Assembly: GCA_902777005.1 (NCBI GenBank)
Contig: CACYSB010000014.1
Location: forward strand, 1-61,025
Origin: an uncultured Bacteroidota bacterium
GTDB lineage: Bacteria; Bacteroidota; Bacteroidia; Bacteroidales; P3
Length of the DNA stretch: 61,025 nucleotides
Direction: 5' to 3'
Within the stretch, counting starts at the first letter, position 1. The number at the start of each line of letters is the position of its first letter. A program made the translations under genes and the position numbers. Positions 33,615 to 44,300 of this stretch are shown here, one piece after another. The notes beneath the pieces were generated by a model that was not told where the DNA came from, did not search any database, and saw only the letters and a list, made by a program, of their open reading frames with translations.

Positions 33615-34692
33615 ATGAGAGCCGCACACGCGGGTCGAGGACGGCGTAGAGGATATCTGTGAGGATGTTGATAACCACCAGCAGGATGCAGATAAAGAGG
33701 ATAGTGCCCATAACAACGGGGAAGTCGTACTTTTCCAGACCATCGACAATGACGACACCCATGCCCTTCCAGTCGAAGACATACTCCACGAAGACAGCAC
33801 CTGCCAGCAGGCCGGCGAGCCATCCGCTGGCAGATGTCACCACCGGGTTGAGAGCGTTGCGCAATGCATGTTTTACCACAACGCGGCGATAGCTCAACCC
33901 TTTGGCACGCGCGGTACGTATATAATCCTGCGAGAGGGCCTCGAGCATGGAGTTCTTGGTGAGCTGCGTAAGCGTTGCCAAAGGACGTATGCCAAGTGTG
34001 AGAGCCGGAAGGATGAGGTTCTTGAGGTCAAGGTATTCGCCACAGCCGTAATCGTCTACCGAATAGAGGTTGCCGAACATGTTGAGGTGCGTCCAGCCTG
34101 CCATAACATAGGCAAAGAGCCACGCAATGAGGATGGCGGCAAAGAACGACGGCAGCGACATGCCGAGTGTGGATAAAACCAATGTGGTGCGGTCTATCCA
34201 TGTATCCTTGTGGAGGGCAGAAATCACGCCCAGAGCAACGCCCACGATGAGTGCAAAAAGCATAGCCACCACAGCCAAAAGAGCTGTCTGAGGGAATGCC
34301 GAGCCAATAATCTCGCTCACGCGGCGTTGGCTCTGATAGGAGCGGCGGAGGTAAGGAGCCTTGAGCACGACGGAGGTGGAGCCCAAACGTAACAGGGTTG
34401 TATAGGGGGCATATTTGTCTTCCGACAGGAAGAAATAATTGGTACTGTCGGCGTTGTTATGCACCGATACGGGCACGAGATCGTTGATGTAGTTTAGGTA
34501 CTGCAGGCCGACGGGCTTGTCGCGTCCAAGGTCACGGTTGATGATGTCGATGCTCTCCTGGTCGGCACGCTGACCAAGCATCATGCGGGCAGGGTCGCCA
34601 GGCAAGATGTTGAAAAGAAAGAACACCAGCGTGACCACTCCCAGCAGAACCAGGAGGCCATACAGGAGCCGTTTACCAACATACCTAACCAT
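33613..34692 (-). CDS. ABC transporter permease, DppB/OppB type
   Basis: Inner-membrane permease of 359 residues. It begins MVRYVGKRLLYGLLVLLGVVTLVFFLFNILPGDPA, the standard DppB start, and has the EAA-type loop ARAKGLSYRRVVVKHALRNALNPV. About six membrane helices. An insert of some 60 residues between the first helix and the core (about 50-115) is longer than usual. Partner permease, ATPases and binding protein are not adjacent, so this is an orphan in the window. Substrate probably peptides or another small molecule. Its start base is the last base of the tsaB stop. Confidence 0.88.
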   Translation of the reverse strand: MVRYVGKRLLYGLLVLLGVVTLVFFLFNILPGDPARMMLGQRADQESIDIINRDLGRDKPVGLQYLNYINDLVPVSVHNNADSTNYFFLSEDKYAPYTTLLRLGSTSVVLKAPYLRRSYQSQRRVSEIIGSAFPQTALLAVVAMLFALIVGVALGVISALHKDTWIDRTTLVLSTLGMSLPSFFAAILIAWLFAYVMAGWTHLNMFGNLYSVDDYGCGEYLDLKNLILPALTLGIRPLATLTQLTKNSMLEALSQDYIRTARAKGLSYRRVVVKHALRNALNPVVTSASGWLAGLLAGAVFVEYVFDWKGMGVVIVDGLEKYDFPVVMGTILFICILLVVINILTDILYAVLDPRVRLS

Positions 34693-35369
34693 TACCTAAG
34701 TCCGTGAACAACGCTTTTCTTGGCGACGAAATCCTTGAGATAGAATGGTTCGAAGTAGGCGACATCCTCAACCTTGCCTGCAGCAAGACGCTGCTCGGCA
34801 AGCTGCGCCATACCACTGGCAGAGACAGTGAAGGCGTCGTCATAGAGAGCATTGGCATTAGAGCCAAGCAGAGGACGCGTCTTGGCGGCGCCATCGCCTA
34901 TAAAGGTCACCTCTCCCTTATTGAGCCATTCGTCGTAGAAGCCTTCGGTAATCACGTCGGCCTGTGTATCACGCAGCACAGCAAGCTGAGGGTCGACAAT
35001 CATGGTATAACACTCCATGCGGCGTGCGTCAATCATCGGGCATACAAGTCCCTTGTACTCGGGATGCTGAGCATAGTAGAGCGCTGCCATGGATAGCAGT
35101 GTAGGTACAGAAAGCAGAGGTATACCGTAGCCGTAGCAGAGACCTTTGGCAGAGCTTACACCTATGCGCAAGCCGGTGTAGCTGCCGGGACCAGAGGAGA
35201 CACATACAGCATCAGGCCGGACTACATCGGTCAATTCCTTGAGGAAAAGGGGCAAGCGTGTGGAGTGAGCGTCGGCATCGCAACACTCGCGGAGCAATGT
35301 AACAGTGCCGTCGACAGCCATAGCTGCCGAACAAATTCGAGTGGCAGTCTCAATCAACAGTATCTTCAT
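34692..35369 (-). CDS. tsaB: tRNA threonylcarbamoyladenosine protein TsaB
   Basis: Scaffold subunit of the TsaBDE complex that makes t6A37 in tRNAs reading ANN codons. The 225 residues open MKILLIETATRICSAAM and contain VSSGPGSYTGLRIGVSSAKGL, the TsaB signature. ASKHA fold. Length is typical. It overlaps the lolA-like gene by four bases upstream and touches the permease gene downstream. Confidence 0.93.
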   Translation of the reverse strand: MKILLIETATRICSAAMAVDGTVTLLRECCDADAHSTRLPLFLKELTDVVRPDAVCVSSGPGSYTGLRIGVSSAKGLCYGYGIPLLSVPTLLSMAALYYAQHPEYKGLVCPMIDARRMECYTMIVDPQLAVLRDTQADVITEGFYDEWLNKGEVTFIGDGAAKTRPLLGSNANALYDDAFTVSASGMAQLAEQRLAAGKVEDVAYFEPFYLKDFVAKKSVVHGLR

Positions 35370-36022
35370 CGCATGTCTATTACTTCAACATCAGTGTGCT
35401 TGGCGACATCGAATGTAAACTGTGATGCTGCGTTGGAGGCACGCTTGAAGTCTGTGATATCGTAAATCTCGCGTCCAGAGTCATATTTGTGCACCTCCAT
35501 GCGACGCAGCAGCCCGTCGTCTTCCTTGATGAATAGGCGTATCTTGTGGAAACTGCGCGAAGAGCGTGGCTGGAGGTCAACAATGGCTGTACCGTCGTCG
35601 TCAGTGCGTATGTACTTAGCCTTGAAACTCTTGCCATAACCTGACAGCAGACGACCAGGGTTTAGTAGGTCTATATCATCGTCCACCATGTTGTTTATTG
35701 TAACCTCCTTGGCGCTCTTGTTCCAATGCCACACTGTGGTACCGTCGCATATTAGTTCCTGGTCAGGCAGAGTGAGTCGATATTTGCCTTTGTTGTATCG
35801 CACCTGGGCGCTTTGGCGGGCCTTCTCCTGCTTCTTGCTGTCGAGCACTGTCATGGTGACGGTAAAGCTCACATTCTTGTCGAAACGGGCTGCCGCTTTT
35901 TTGAGCACCTCGGTGGCGTTCTCGTCAAGGCGACCTTGCGAGGCGTGGGTAATCTGCGCTTTTAAGGAGAAAGGCAACAGATAGCATATGAGAGCCAATA
36001 TTATGGCGAACAGTCTTTTCAT
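35366..36022 (-). CDS. LolA-like periplasmic lipoprotein carrier
   Basis: Secreted protein of 218 residues with a signal peptide ending SLKAQ and no lipobox. The rest fits the LolA fold: VLKKAAARFDKNVSFTVTMTVLD, VRYNKGKYRLTLPDQELICDGTTVWHWN, KEVTINNMVDDDIDLLNPGRLLSG, then paired strands to the end. In relatives it carries lipoproteins from the inner to the outer membrane. An upstream in-frame ATG would remove the signal peptide from the N-terminus, so ATG at 36022 is preferred. It lies between folE and tsaB with almost no spacing. Confidence 0.82.
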   Translation of the reverse strand: MKRLFAIILALICYLLPFSLKAQITHASQGRLDENATEVLKKAAARFDKNVSFTVTMTVLDSKKQEKARQSAQVRYNKGKYRLTLPDQELICDGTTVWHWNKSAKEVTINNMVDDDIDLLNPGRLLSGYGKSFKAKYIRTDDDGTAIVDLQPRSSRSFHKIRLFIKEDDGLLRRMEVHKYDSGREIYDITDFKRASNAASQFTFDVAKHTDVEVIDMR

Positions 36023-36024
36023 AA

Positions 36025-36633
36025 TCAATGCAATTTCATGCCTATGATGTTCATGAACTCCTCGCGAGTTTTGGGATCTTTCATGAAAGCACCGGTGAAG
36101 TCTGAAGTGGTAGTCACGGAGTTCTGCTTCTGCACGCCGCGCATACTCATGCACATGTGCTGCGCCTCGATGACAACGGCAACGCCAAGCGGGTTGAGGG
36201 TGTTCTGTATGCAGTCCTTGATTTGCTTGGTGAGGCGTTCCTGGACCTGCAGACGACGCGCGTAGGCATCGACCACGCGGGGTATCTTGCTAAGGCCGAC
36301 AATGGTGCCGTTGGGGATGTACGCCACGTGCGCCTTGCCAACAAAAGGCACCATGTGATGCTCGCAAAGCGAATAGAGCTCAATATCCTTAACAACTACC
36401 ATCTGCTTGTAGTCCTCATGAAACATGGCTGACCGCAGAATTTCCTCAGGGTTGAGGTCATAACCGTTGGTGAAGAAAAGCATAGCCTTGGCTATACGCT
36501 CCGGACTCTTGAGCAACCCCTCGCGTTCAGGGTTCTCTCCCAGCAGTCGAAGGATGGCCTTATAGTGCTCCGCCATCTCTGCCACACACTGCTCGTCGTA
36601 TTTGTCTATCTTCTGGTATCCTAATTCTGACAT
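36025..36633 (-). CDS. folE: GTP cyclohydrolase I
   Basis: Converts GTP to 7,8-dihydroneopterin triphosphate, the first step to folate (or queuosine). The 202 residues contain the zinc ligands in [10 protein letters not shown] (Cys, His) and [10 protein letters not shown] (Cys), and the substrate segment [24 protein letters not shown]. Normal length. The start is close to an 11-bp-period element (36699-36830). It heads the folE-lolA-tsaB-permease run. Confidence 0.96.
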   Translation of the reverse strand: MSELGYQKIDKYDEQCVAEMAEHYKAILRLLGENPEREGLLKSPERIAKAMLFFTNGYDLNPEEILRSAMFHEDYKQMVVVKDIELYSLCEHHMVPFVGKAHVAYIPNGTIVGLSKIPRVVDAYARRLQVQERLTKQIKDCIQNTLNPLGVAVVIEAQHMCMSMRGVQKQNSVTTTSDFTGAFMKDPKTREEFMNIIGMKLH

Positions 36634-36698
36634 ATCGTTTATTTAGTATCTTTAGTCATTATTTTATTGCTGCGCGACCTTGGTTCCAGCCATCCGCT

Positions 36699-36830
36699 CC
36701 GCACCCGCTCCGACTCCCCTCCGTATCCGCTCCGACTGTTCACCGGTTGTTTAACGGTTTTTGGTCGTAGAAACTCGGTGCAGATACGGACAAGATACGT
36801 ACCGGCATCGGAGAAGGCACGTTACCGCAC
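36699..36830. repeat. 11-bp-period inverted-arm element, copy 2 (longest)
   Basis: Twelve steps with CG at the same phase in each, eleven of 11 bases and one of 10 bases just after the core (around 36766-36776). The core GACTGTTCACCGGTTG is identical to copy 1. The left arm is CCGTATCCGCT type. The right arm is more degenerate (CGGACAAGATA type). It lies between folE and the 3' end of the SUMF1-like gene, ending five bases from its stop. Confidence 0.85.
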
Positions 36831-36834
36831 TGGC

Positions 36835-37836
36835 CTACAACTCCATAGCCACACGGAAACCTATGGTGCTGTCGCATGTAAAGTTTTCCGGGGCAATCTC
36901 ATGGGGGTATCGGTATGAAAGACGGCACTTAATGTTATTCGAGTTCCATGCCCCACCACGGTATACATGGTAATGCAACTGCTGTCCATGATATGTCAAA
37001 GTATCAAGACCGACAGGGTCTGTCTGTGTTTCTGTGGAGTAGTAGTAGAAATAGTCGGCACACCATTCCCAGACATTGCCGCTCATATCATAGACATCGA
37101 TGATGTTTCGTTCTTTTGAGCGTACCGGCATGATATGTTGTGAGGGCACACGATGGGTGATAATATTGTTCATACCTGTTTCTTCATCATACTCTTCAGT
37201 ATTATACACAATTGTATCTATAGGAGTGTTAAGGGCATACCAGCCTACCTTAGCGAGTATATTGCTGCCACTATACTTGGTACGTTCCGGGAGCGCAGCG
37301 TGCCCTCCGCGGGCGGCATACTCCCACTGAGCCTCGCTGGGCAGGTAGAAATGCTTGCCAGTCTTCGCACTTAACTTGTTGCAGAACTCCACGGCATCTT
37401 CGTATGTCACCCACACCACGGGCTTGTCGGCTCCAAGGAAGCCCTGCAGTTCGGGATGGGCCTCTGCCCATGTACGTACGGGATTGGTATCCATGACAGC
37501 CTCGTAGAGAGCCTGTGTTACTGGCGTAACCGCAAGGCCAAAATCCTTTGAAATAACCACATGGTGCTGGGGCTTTTCATAACTGAAGGCATCAGGGTCG
37601 AAATACTCAGCTCCCATATCGAACTCACCCTTGAGAATGAATACAACATCAACGGTAGCATCACTCCCTGGCACTTTAATACTCTGCTTCATCAAATTAA
37701 ATGAGCGACCATCAGTGTGATCTTGTGTTATCTCACGCCAATCGTCAAGGATGAAAGTGTTCTCTTTGGAGCAAGCTCCGACAAGTGCCGCTAAAACAAA
37801 GGCGACGATTGTCAGTGTCAATAGCTTACATTTCAT
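36835..37836 (-). CDS. SUMF1/FGE-domain lipoprotein
   Basis: Lipoprotein of 333 residues, lipobox VGAC (C22), followed by a formylglycine-generating-enzyme-like domain: VFILKGEFDMGAEYFD, FGLAVTPVTQALYEAVM, PVVWVTYEDAVEFCNKLS, FYLPSEAQWEYAARGG, IYDMSGNVWEWCAD-like and VYRGGAWNSN, ending GFRVAMEL. Members include sulfatase activators and the GldK/PorK group; the fold is also used in non-catalytic surface proteins. The cysteines used for formylglycine formation are not clearly paired here, so a structural role is more likely. Its coding end almost touches an 11-bp element. Confidence 0.82.
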   Translation of the reverse strand: MKCKLLTLTIVAFVLAALVGACSKENTFILDDWREITQDHTDGRSFNLMKQSIKVPGSDATVDVVFILKGEFDMGAEYFDPDAFSYEKPQHHVVISKDFGLAVTPVTQALYEAVMDTNPVRTWAEAHPELQGFLGADKPVVWVTYEDAVEFCNKLSAKTGKHFYLPSEAQWEYAARGGHAALPERTKYSGSNILAKVGWYALNTPIDTIVYNTEEYDEETGMNNIITHRVPSQHIMPVRSKERNIIDVYDMSGNVWEWCADYFYYYSTETQTDPVGLDTLTYHGQQLHYHVYRGGAWNSNNIKCRLSYRYPHEIAPENFTCDSTIGFRVAMEL

Positions 37837-37868
37837 ATTTCTTGAGTCTTTATTTGTTTTCTTTACTA

Positions 37869-39089
37869 TTATTCAACCTGAAGTAACAAACCTTTGAGGT
37901 ACTCGCCCTCTGGGTGATAGATACTTACCGGATGATCCATTGCATGAGGTAACTCACAAACCACGCGGACACGACGACCGGCAAGTGCCGCCGAAGTGAA
38001 TATCATGGTGCGGAAGTCATCTTTCGAGACAGCCTGCGAACAGCTGAAAGTCATCAGCAATCCGCCGGCGGGCAAAGCCTCCATGGCGCGCTGATTGATG
38101 GCACGGTAGCCTTTCAATCCCTGTTGCAGGGAACGGTGATTCTTGGCAAACGCCGGCGGGTCAAGGATGATGAAGTCAAAACCCTCCTCGGTGTCCGATT
38201 CCTTGATGGTTTGTATATATTGCAACACGTCGGCGACCACGCCCTGATGGATTGAACAATCAGGGTAATTCATCGTCACATTGCGATTGCAAAGTTCAAT
38301 GGCTTTTTTCGAAATGTCAACAGTCTCCACATACTGTGCACCGCCACTCAGGGCGGCGAGGGAGAAGCCGCCGGTATAGCCGAAACAATTGAGAACACGA
38401 CGTTCAAACGCCAAATCCTGCACTAACTTACGGTTCTCACGCTGGTCGACAAAGAAGCCTGTCTTCTGACCTTCAAAGAAATTGATAAGCAATTTTATTC
38501 CGTTCTCAGTAATCTCGTGTTCCTGAGGCATAATGCCCCATAGATAACCGTCTTGGCTTCCACCTGGCACCGTAGCACCGCTCTTGTCGAAGACTGCCTT
38601 TAGGCGGTCGCCGAAAAAGTCGCGGAAAAGCTTTGTAAACAAAGGGAACATGTGGTGCATACCCACGGAGTGAGCCTGCATCACAAGGATTCCGTTGTAC
38701 CAGTCGCACACCAGGCCCGGCAAATAGTCGCCCTCAGCATGAACCAACCTGAAGACATTGGTCAGTTCCGATTCGGAAATCCTACAATTCTGATTCAAGT
38801 AGTCGAAAAAACCAAGACGCTGACGGTAAGTGATGGCAGAGACAAGACGCTGACGGAAAAAGTCTTCGTCGACCTGCGCAGTATCAAAACTGAGAACCTT
38901 GCAGATTATGCTGTCATTCTGGTAATGACCCGTAGCCATCCATTGGCCATGGGCGTCGAGGACATCCACCACGTCGCCCTCATGGGGTTCTCCCTCAATA
39001 CGCTTAACGGCACCCGAGAATATCCAAGGGTGACGACGGAGAATGGCTTTCTCTTTGCCTGGCGCTATTATCAGCTGCGGGCGTGTCAT
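37869..39089 (-). CDS. Class I rRNA large-subunit methyltransferase, RlmI-like
   Basis: SAM-dependent RNA cytosine methyltransferase of 406 residues. A PUA-type N-terminal domain (AILRRHPWIFSGAVKRIEGEPHEGDVVDV) is followed by an EEHEE-like part and the Rossmann domain: FFVDQRENRKLVQDLAFERRVLNCFGYTGGFSLAAL, then FDFIILDPPAFAKNHRSL and a final TFSCSQAVSKDDF. In E. coli RlmI makes m5C1962 in 23S rRNA. The start overlaps the rpe stop by four bases. Confidence 0.9.
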   Translation of the reverse strand: MTRPQLIIAPGKEKAILRRHPWIFSGAVKRIEGEPHEGDVVDVLDAHGQWMATGHYQNDSIICKVLSFDTAQVDEDFFRQRLVSAITYRQRLGFFDYLNQNCRISESELTNVFRLVHAEGDYLPGLVCDWYNGILVMQAHSVGMHHMFPLFTKLFRDFFGDRLKAVFDKSGATVPGGSQDGYLWGIMPQEHEITENGIKLLINFFEGQKTGFFVDQRENRKLVQDLAFERRVLNCFGYTGGFSLAALSGGAQYVETVDISKKAIELCNRNVTMNYPDCSIHQGVVADVLQYIQTIKESDTEEGFDFIILDPPAFAKNHRSLQQGLKGYRAINQRAMEALPAGGLLMTFSCSQAVSKDDFRTMIFTSAALAGRRVRVVCELPHAMDHPVSIYHPEGEYLKGLLLQVE

Positions 39090-39730
39090 TGTTTAAGTTC
39101 GTGTATCGTCTGTTTCGGGTCAGAGCTCTTGAAGACAGCATTTCCGGCAACCAGTACGTCGGCACCAGCCTCGAATAGCAACGGGGCGTTCTGAAGATTA
39201 ACGCCACCGTCGACCTCAATGAGGCATTGTTGGTTTTTGCGGTCGCAGAGGGTGTGCAACTGGCGCACCTTGTTGTAAGTATTCTCAATAAATTTCTGCC
39301 CTCCAAAGCCGGGATTGACACTCATCAGTAGCACCAAGTCGCACTCCTGCACTATATCCTCCAGCAAGCATACGGCGGTGTGAGGGTTGAGCACCACACC
39401 TGCTTTCATGCCGGCATCGTGTATGGCATGGATGGTGCGGTCAAGGTGAGTGCAGGCCTCATAATGCACTGTGAGGATGTCGGCGCCGGCCTCCTTGAAG
39501 TCGTTAATGTATCGGCCTGGATCCATAATCATCAGATGCACATCAAGCGGCTTTTTCGCATGCCTCTTTATATGCTTTACAATAGGCTGGCCGAACGAAA
39601 TGTTAGGCACAAAGATACCGTCCATAACATCAACATGCAACCAGTCGCACTCACTTTGGTTGAGCATCTCTATGTCACGCTGCAGGTTGCCGAAGTCGGC
39701 ACTTAGCAATGAGGGTGATACCAGTTTCAT
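39086..39730 (-). CDS. rpe: Ribulose-phosphate 3-epimerase
   Basis: Pentose-phosphate enzyme interconverting ribulose 5-phosphate and xylulose 5-phosphate. The 214 residues form a TIM barrel with the metal and catalytic residues in SLLSADFGNL, WLHVDVMDGIFVPNISFG, LDVHLMI, SVNPGFGGQKFI and IEVDGGVNL. Normal length. It overlaps the methyltransferase downstream by four bases. Confidence 0.96.
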   Translation of the reverse strand: MKLVSPSLLSADFGNLQRDIEMLNQSECDWLHVDVMDGIFVPNISFGQPIVKHIKRHAKKPLDVHLMIMDPGRYINDFKEAGADILTVHYEACTHLDRTIHAIHDAGMKAGVVLNPHTAVCLLEDIVQECDLVLLMSVNPGFGGQKFIENTYNKVRQLHTLCDRKNQQCLIEVDGGVNLQNAPLLFEAGADVLVAGNAVFKSSDPKQTIHELKQ

Positions 39731-39743
39731 CAGTGATTTGTGT

Positions 39744-40628
39744 TTATAATTTCAGTTTTTCGAAGTTCTTACCGTATACACCCTGTGCCTTACTCACACT
39801 GATAAAGGCATTCTCGTCAATACGGTGTATAATCTGCATCACATGTGGCTTGTCCGTACGATGCACCATCATCAACAATACTTTCTGGTCCTGCTTGGTA
39901 TAGCACCCCTCAGCATCAAGAAGCGTAGCACCACGGCCAACCTCACGGGTCACCGCCTCGCCAATCTCGTCATTCTTCGTCGAGAAGACCATTATCTGGT
40001 AACTCTGCTTGTTGCCGTCGAGCACCATATCAAGAACGTAGGTCATAACCACCATAACAACATAGCCGCAGACCACATTATCAAGTTTGTGGCTGACAAA
40101 ATATGAGCAACCGATGATGACCACATCAAGAAGCATTATCACACGTCCCGGCGACACATTGTGGTGCTTGCACACTATCAGCGCAATGATGTCGGTACCA
40201 CCACTGTTGCCTCCCATAATAAAGCTCATGCCAATGCCGGCACCGCAGCATGCACCACCTAGCACCGCGCACATGAAGACACCGAAGTGCTCCACGTCAA
40301 ACCATGTATCCACATGCAGCACCTGCTGCCACAGAATGAAGCAAAGCGACGACATAATAATGCCATAGATGGTATTGGCACCGAACTTCGAGCCCAATAT
40401 TTTGAAGCCTACGGCCACCAAGATAGCATTAAAGACGAAGTTAAGCACACCTATGGGCACATGTATGCCGACAGCATAATAGAGTATGGCCGACATACCA
40501 CTGACGCCGCCACCGACAATCTTCATTGGTAGCATGAACGCCGACCACCCAAAGGTGTAGAGCATCAAGCCCAGCGTAATTACCACGTAGGATATAATAA
40601 TGTGTTTGCTTTTGGTGAATATCTGCAT
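39744..40628 (-). CDS. YitT-family membrane protein
   Basis: Membrane protein of 294 residues with five or six helices (YitT/DUF161) and a C-terminal cytosolic DUF2179 domain (YQIMVFSTKNDEIGEAVTREVGRGATLLDAEGCYTKQ). Conserved family segments: KIVGGGVSGMSAILYY and GMSFIMGGNSGGTDIIALIV. Function unknown; relatives are proposed transporters. It ends 13 bases before rpe starts and lies 11 bases after yggS. Confidence 0.9.
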   Translation of the reverse strand: MQIFTKSKHIIISYVVITLGLMLYTFGWSAFMLPMKIVGGGVSGMSAILYYAVGIHVPIGVLNFVFNAILVAVGFKILGSKFGANTIYGIIMSSLCFILWQQVLHVDTWFDVEHFGVFMCAVLGGACCGAGIGMSFIMGGNSGGTDIIALIVCKHHNVSPGRVIMLLDVVIIGCSYFVSHKLDNVVCGYVVMVVMTYVLDMVLDGNKQSYQIMVFSTKNDEIGEAVTREVGRGATLLDAEGCYTKQDQKVLLMMVHRTDKPHVMQIIHRIDENAFISVSKAQGVYGKNFEKLKL

Positions 40629-40639
40629 TACCGTGTATA

Positions 40640-41314
40640 TTACTGTTTTTTACTGTAGTCGCGGGGACCAAATATGGTACTACCTATCCGCACGAGTGTG
40701 CTACCTTCGGCGACGGCCAGCTGGTAGTCATGGCTCATGCCCATTGAGATGGTGTCAAAATATGGCTTATCCTTAAAGGCCATTTCCTTGAGGTTGTCGA
40801 AAAATGTCTTTACCCTGCGAAATTCTTCACTCACACGGACATTATCGTCGGTATGCGACGCCATGCCCATCACCCCCCTAATCCTCACGTGAGGCAGCAC
40901 CAGCTGAGCCAGTTCATGGGGCTCGACAAGGTCCTCGGGGGCAAAGCCGAACTTGGTCTCTTCCTGCGCCACATGCACCTGCAGCAACACATCTACCACA
41001 CGTCCGGCCTTCTCTGCGGCACGCTCCACGTCTTCCAGATGTTCCAATGAGTCCACACCGTGGATAAGATGTACGAAGTCTATGTAGTATTTGATTTGCT
41101 TGGCCTGCAGATGGCCTATGAAGTGCCATTCTATGTCCTTGGGCAGCACGGCTGCTTTGTCGCGCAACTCAGTTGCATAGTTCTCGCCGAAAGCTCGCTG
41201 CCCGGCATTGTAAGCCTCCATGATGTCTTCCACAGGCTTAAGCTTAGATACAGCCACAAGCCCCACTCCATTCGGAAGTGAGGCTTTGACACGTTCTATG
41301 TTCTGTACTATCAT
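40640..41314 (-). CDS. PLP homeostasis protein (YggS family)
   Basis: Cytosolic pyridoxal-phosphate-binding TIM-barrel protein of 224 residues, no known catalytic activity, that keeps vitamin B6 and amino-acid pools in balance. The PLP lysine is in LVAVSKLKPVEDI. FGENYATELRDK, WHFIGHLQAKQIKYY and the final MGMSHDYQLAVAEGSTLVRIGSTIFG motifs are all present. It starts one base after the end of the large secreted-protein gene on the same strand. Confidence 0.95.
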   Translation of the reverse strand: MIVQNIERVKASLPNGVGLVAVSKLKPVEDIMEAYNAGQRAFGENYATELRDKAAVLPKDIEWHFIGHLQAKQIKYYIDFVHLIHGVDSLEHLEDVERAAEKAGRVVDVLLQVHVAQEETKFGFAPEDLVEPHELAQLVLPHVRIRGVMGMASHTDDNVRVSEEFRRVKTFFDNLKEMAFKDKPYFDTISMGMSHDYQLAVAEGSTLVRIGSTIFGPRDYSKKQ

Positions 41315-41315
41315 G

Positions 41316-44300
41316 CTATTTGATAATCTCCACTGCGCCGTTATGTTCTATGTTACCATTATAACCTCGTGCCGAGAAGCGGTAGAAGTATGTCCCCGCC
41401 GGCACATCGATAGGATCCCAGAAGTCATCATCCGTGGCCACATTCTCTTTGTGGAACACCCGTGTGCCCCATTTGTTGTAGACGTCCAATGTATTCACTG
41501 GGTAGGCCATACCGCCCACAAGGTTGCCAATGATGAACTTATCGTTGATGCCGTCGCCGTTGGGCGTAACAACACTGGGGAACTGCAAGAAGTCATTGAC
41601 AAGCAGAATAGTGTTCTCCGTAGTGTCACGGCAGTAGATAATATTGCCCGATGGGGCCATATTGTCACTACGCGCTATCAGGCGCACAGTGTATGAACCC
41701 GCCAATTCGCTCGGCTCAACATAGGAGGAGAAGTCATGCAAGGGGCTGTCATTTGTGAGCGTCTGCACGGACAGCAGATTATTCCTGTCATACTGCATCT
41801 CCCAGAAGAAGTGGGTGTTTTCCGTAACGTTCTCTGTAGTATTTGTCAGCAAGACTGTCGGCTGGAGTACCGAGGGATAGTTAGGTTCCCATACAAAAGA
41901 TGCTTTCGGCGAGGGATATATGGCAATGAGGTCATCGAAAATAAGCGAGTCCTTGCAGCCGTCAATCGACGTAACATAGTACTTCAAGTCATATACGCCC
42001 TCGGTATAGGTATGCGTGGGGCTCGCCTGTTCCGAATACTGACCGTCGCCAAAGAGCCACAAATGCTTGTCGGCATTTGCCGTCTGGTTGTCGAAAGTGA
42101 GCGTATATGGGCTGCAGCCCTCAAGAGCGAAGGGGATGGGCACAAAACTTGGGAATGGCTGGCTGCGTAGCTTCACATCAATGGTATCTCGCGTAACGCA
42201 TACAGTATTCATCTGGGTGTTCGTCACCTGTACAATATAGCGTATGTCGCTGCCCGGTTCGTACTTGGTGACAATACCGCTGGAGTCCTGACCGAAAGGT
42301 TCCCATATATAAGTATATCCCTGTTCTTCTGCATGGTAGTCACTGGCGTCGAGCGGCATAGTAATGACACCGCAGAGAGTAGTATCGTTGCCCAAATCAG
42401 GCTTGGGCGTCCAGTAGCTGGTGATGCTGGTGCTGGTGTCCCACACGCAGCCGAACTCATCATATATCTTAACGTTGATGGGGAATGTACCTGCGGTATC
42501 TGGAGTGAGCACATACGATTCAATGTCATTATGCCTATGCACCACCAGTCCACGATAGTAGCCGAGCTCATAGTCGTGGTACTGCGACGACGTGTCAGGA
42601 TTCCATACAAGGCTGTCAATAGCCACCTGATACTTGCAGCCATCAGTATTAACATTGCAAATATCCACACTGAAATTAAACACCCAGCCATTATCAATGC
42701 CCAAAAGGTCACATATTTCAACACTCCACTCGCCATTCAACGGGCAACCCACAAGTTGCGAAAAATCATCGCCTGGGATATAGTAATTCATTTTCTCTGC
42801 ATGATCCGAGGAGTCTAATACCGTGCCACTATTTGCCATACCAGCCGACTGTCCCTCGCATGTAAAACCAAAGCCTGCCGGGATTTGAGGCATTTCAACT
42901 TGAAAGTTGCTGGTTGGTGCATTATTGCTGGCCATACCCGCACCAATGGGATTAGGTGTGTTGGCGGGATCTCCATTAACGAGCGTATAATCCGCACTAC
43001 GTGAGAAACAGTAGGTGTAGCCTATACCAAAGGGATTATTAGTAGAATCACAAATATTGCCACTATTTTGCGTACAACCAGCACCTCGCTTATCCCAGCC
43101 AGAGTCATCAGAGCCACCATAAGGAATACCAGCGTAACGGCTACCGCCACCAAGGGTACCTTCGGGGGGAGTATACCCCTGGGGAATTGTACTGCTTTCC
43201 TTATACTTCAAATATGATTTTCTGCCGGTAGGGCACTTGATGGCCAACGAGTAGTCACCCATATAAGAGTGTTCATAGTTGACACATACCGAGCAGATAT
43301 CACCCTTGGTCTGTACCGTTCTACCATTGGGGAAGTCATTGAATACAACCGAAGCATCAAAACAGTTAGGCAGGTTGGGACATGCCGGACCGTCGGGAAT
43401 AAAGCGCAATGCATCATTAGTCTTCGATGTACCATCCTCATATACAATTGAGTCAAGCACCAACGTAGCATCTGTGCCACCATATCCCATATTCACCAAT
43501 AGACTGTCTCTATTGCATATATCCCTTAAAGTAAATACCGTCTTCAATGGGTTCTGTGCCAATCGTACCCTAACTTGAGGATAGACAGTAGAGCCACATC
43601 CCGCAGAGTCGGTAACACTTAATATCAACTCATTACAAGACACCTTAAAATATTCATCATAATAAATACTTGTAACACCAACACCAGCTATGGTATCGCC
43701 ATTACCGGTACTCCAATTAAAATACGATGTGCTGTCGGAGGGATAATACCAACCTGTTGAATAGTTGTACTCACAATGTGCGGTAAATATGACGCCATCG
43801 CCAATACAGAGGTTCACACCATCGAAAGGCATTGAATCCACAGCCATCACCGAATCGTTCAACACCGAATCCCATACCACTGCTTCATGATAATCGTACA
43901 GATGCTTTATTTTTCCGGCTTCATATACCACTCCATTGCGAGTCTTATAGAAGATACTGTCAAGCACCGGCGTAAACGGTTCGCACGGCTTTCGGCAGTC
44001 AGCCAACACACTGAAACCTCGTCCTGTTTTGTAATCCCATGGACCGCAATCGTTGCACACCTTGAAACGTATCGTTAGAGCCTGTGCTGTATTATTAGGA
44101 CCTGCATATACAACTTCAACCGACGGTGTTTTGACGGATCCTGTTGCATACCAAATTACCGGGGCAGAAGTGTCGACACCATCATATACAAACAGTGTGT
44201 CTGCACAAGGATTTCCCATGGCATTAAAACGAAGGTCAAGTGTCTCGAAAACCAAAGCAATGGTATATGGTGCTGCGCAGTGGCCTACCACTGTCATCCA

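Noticed and set aside
32040..33800. 586-residue frame antisense to pepD
   Set aside because: Same cause: it mirrors the strongly biased pepD codons and crosses the pepD terminator.
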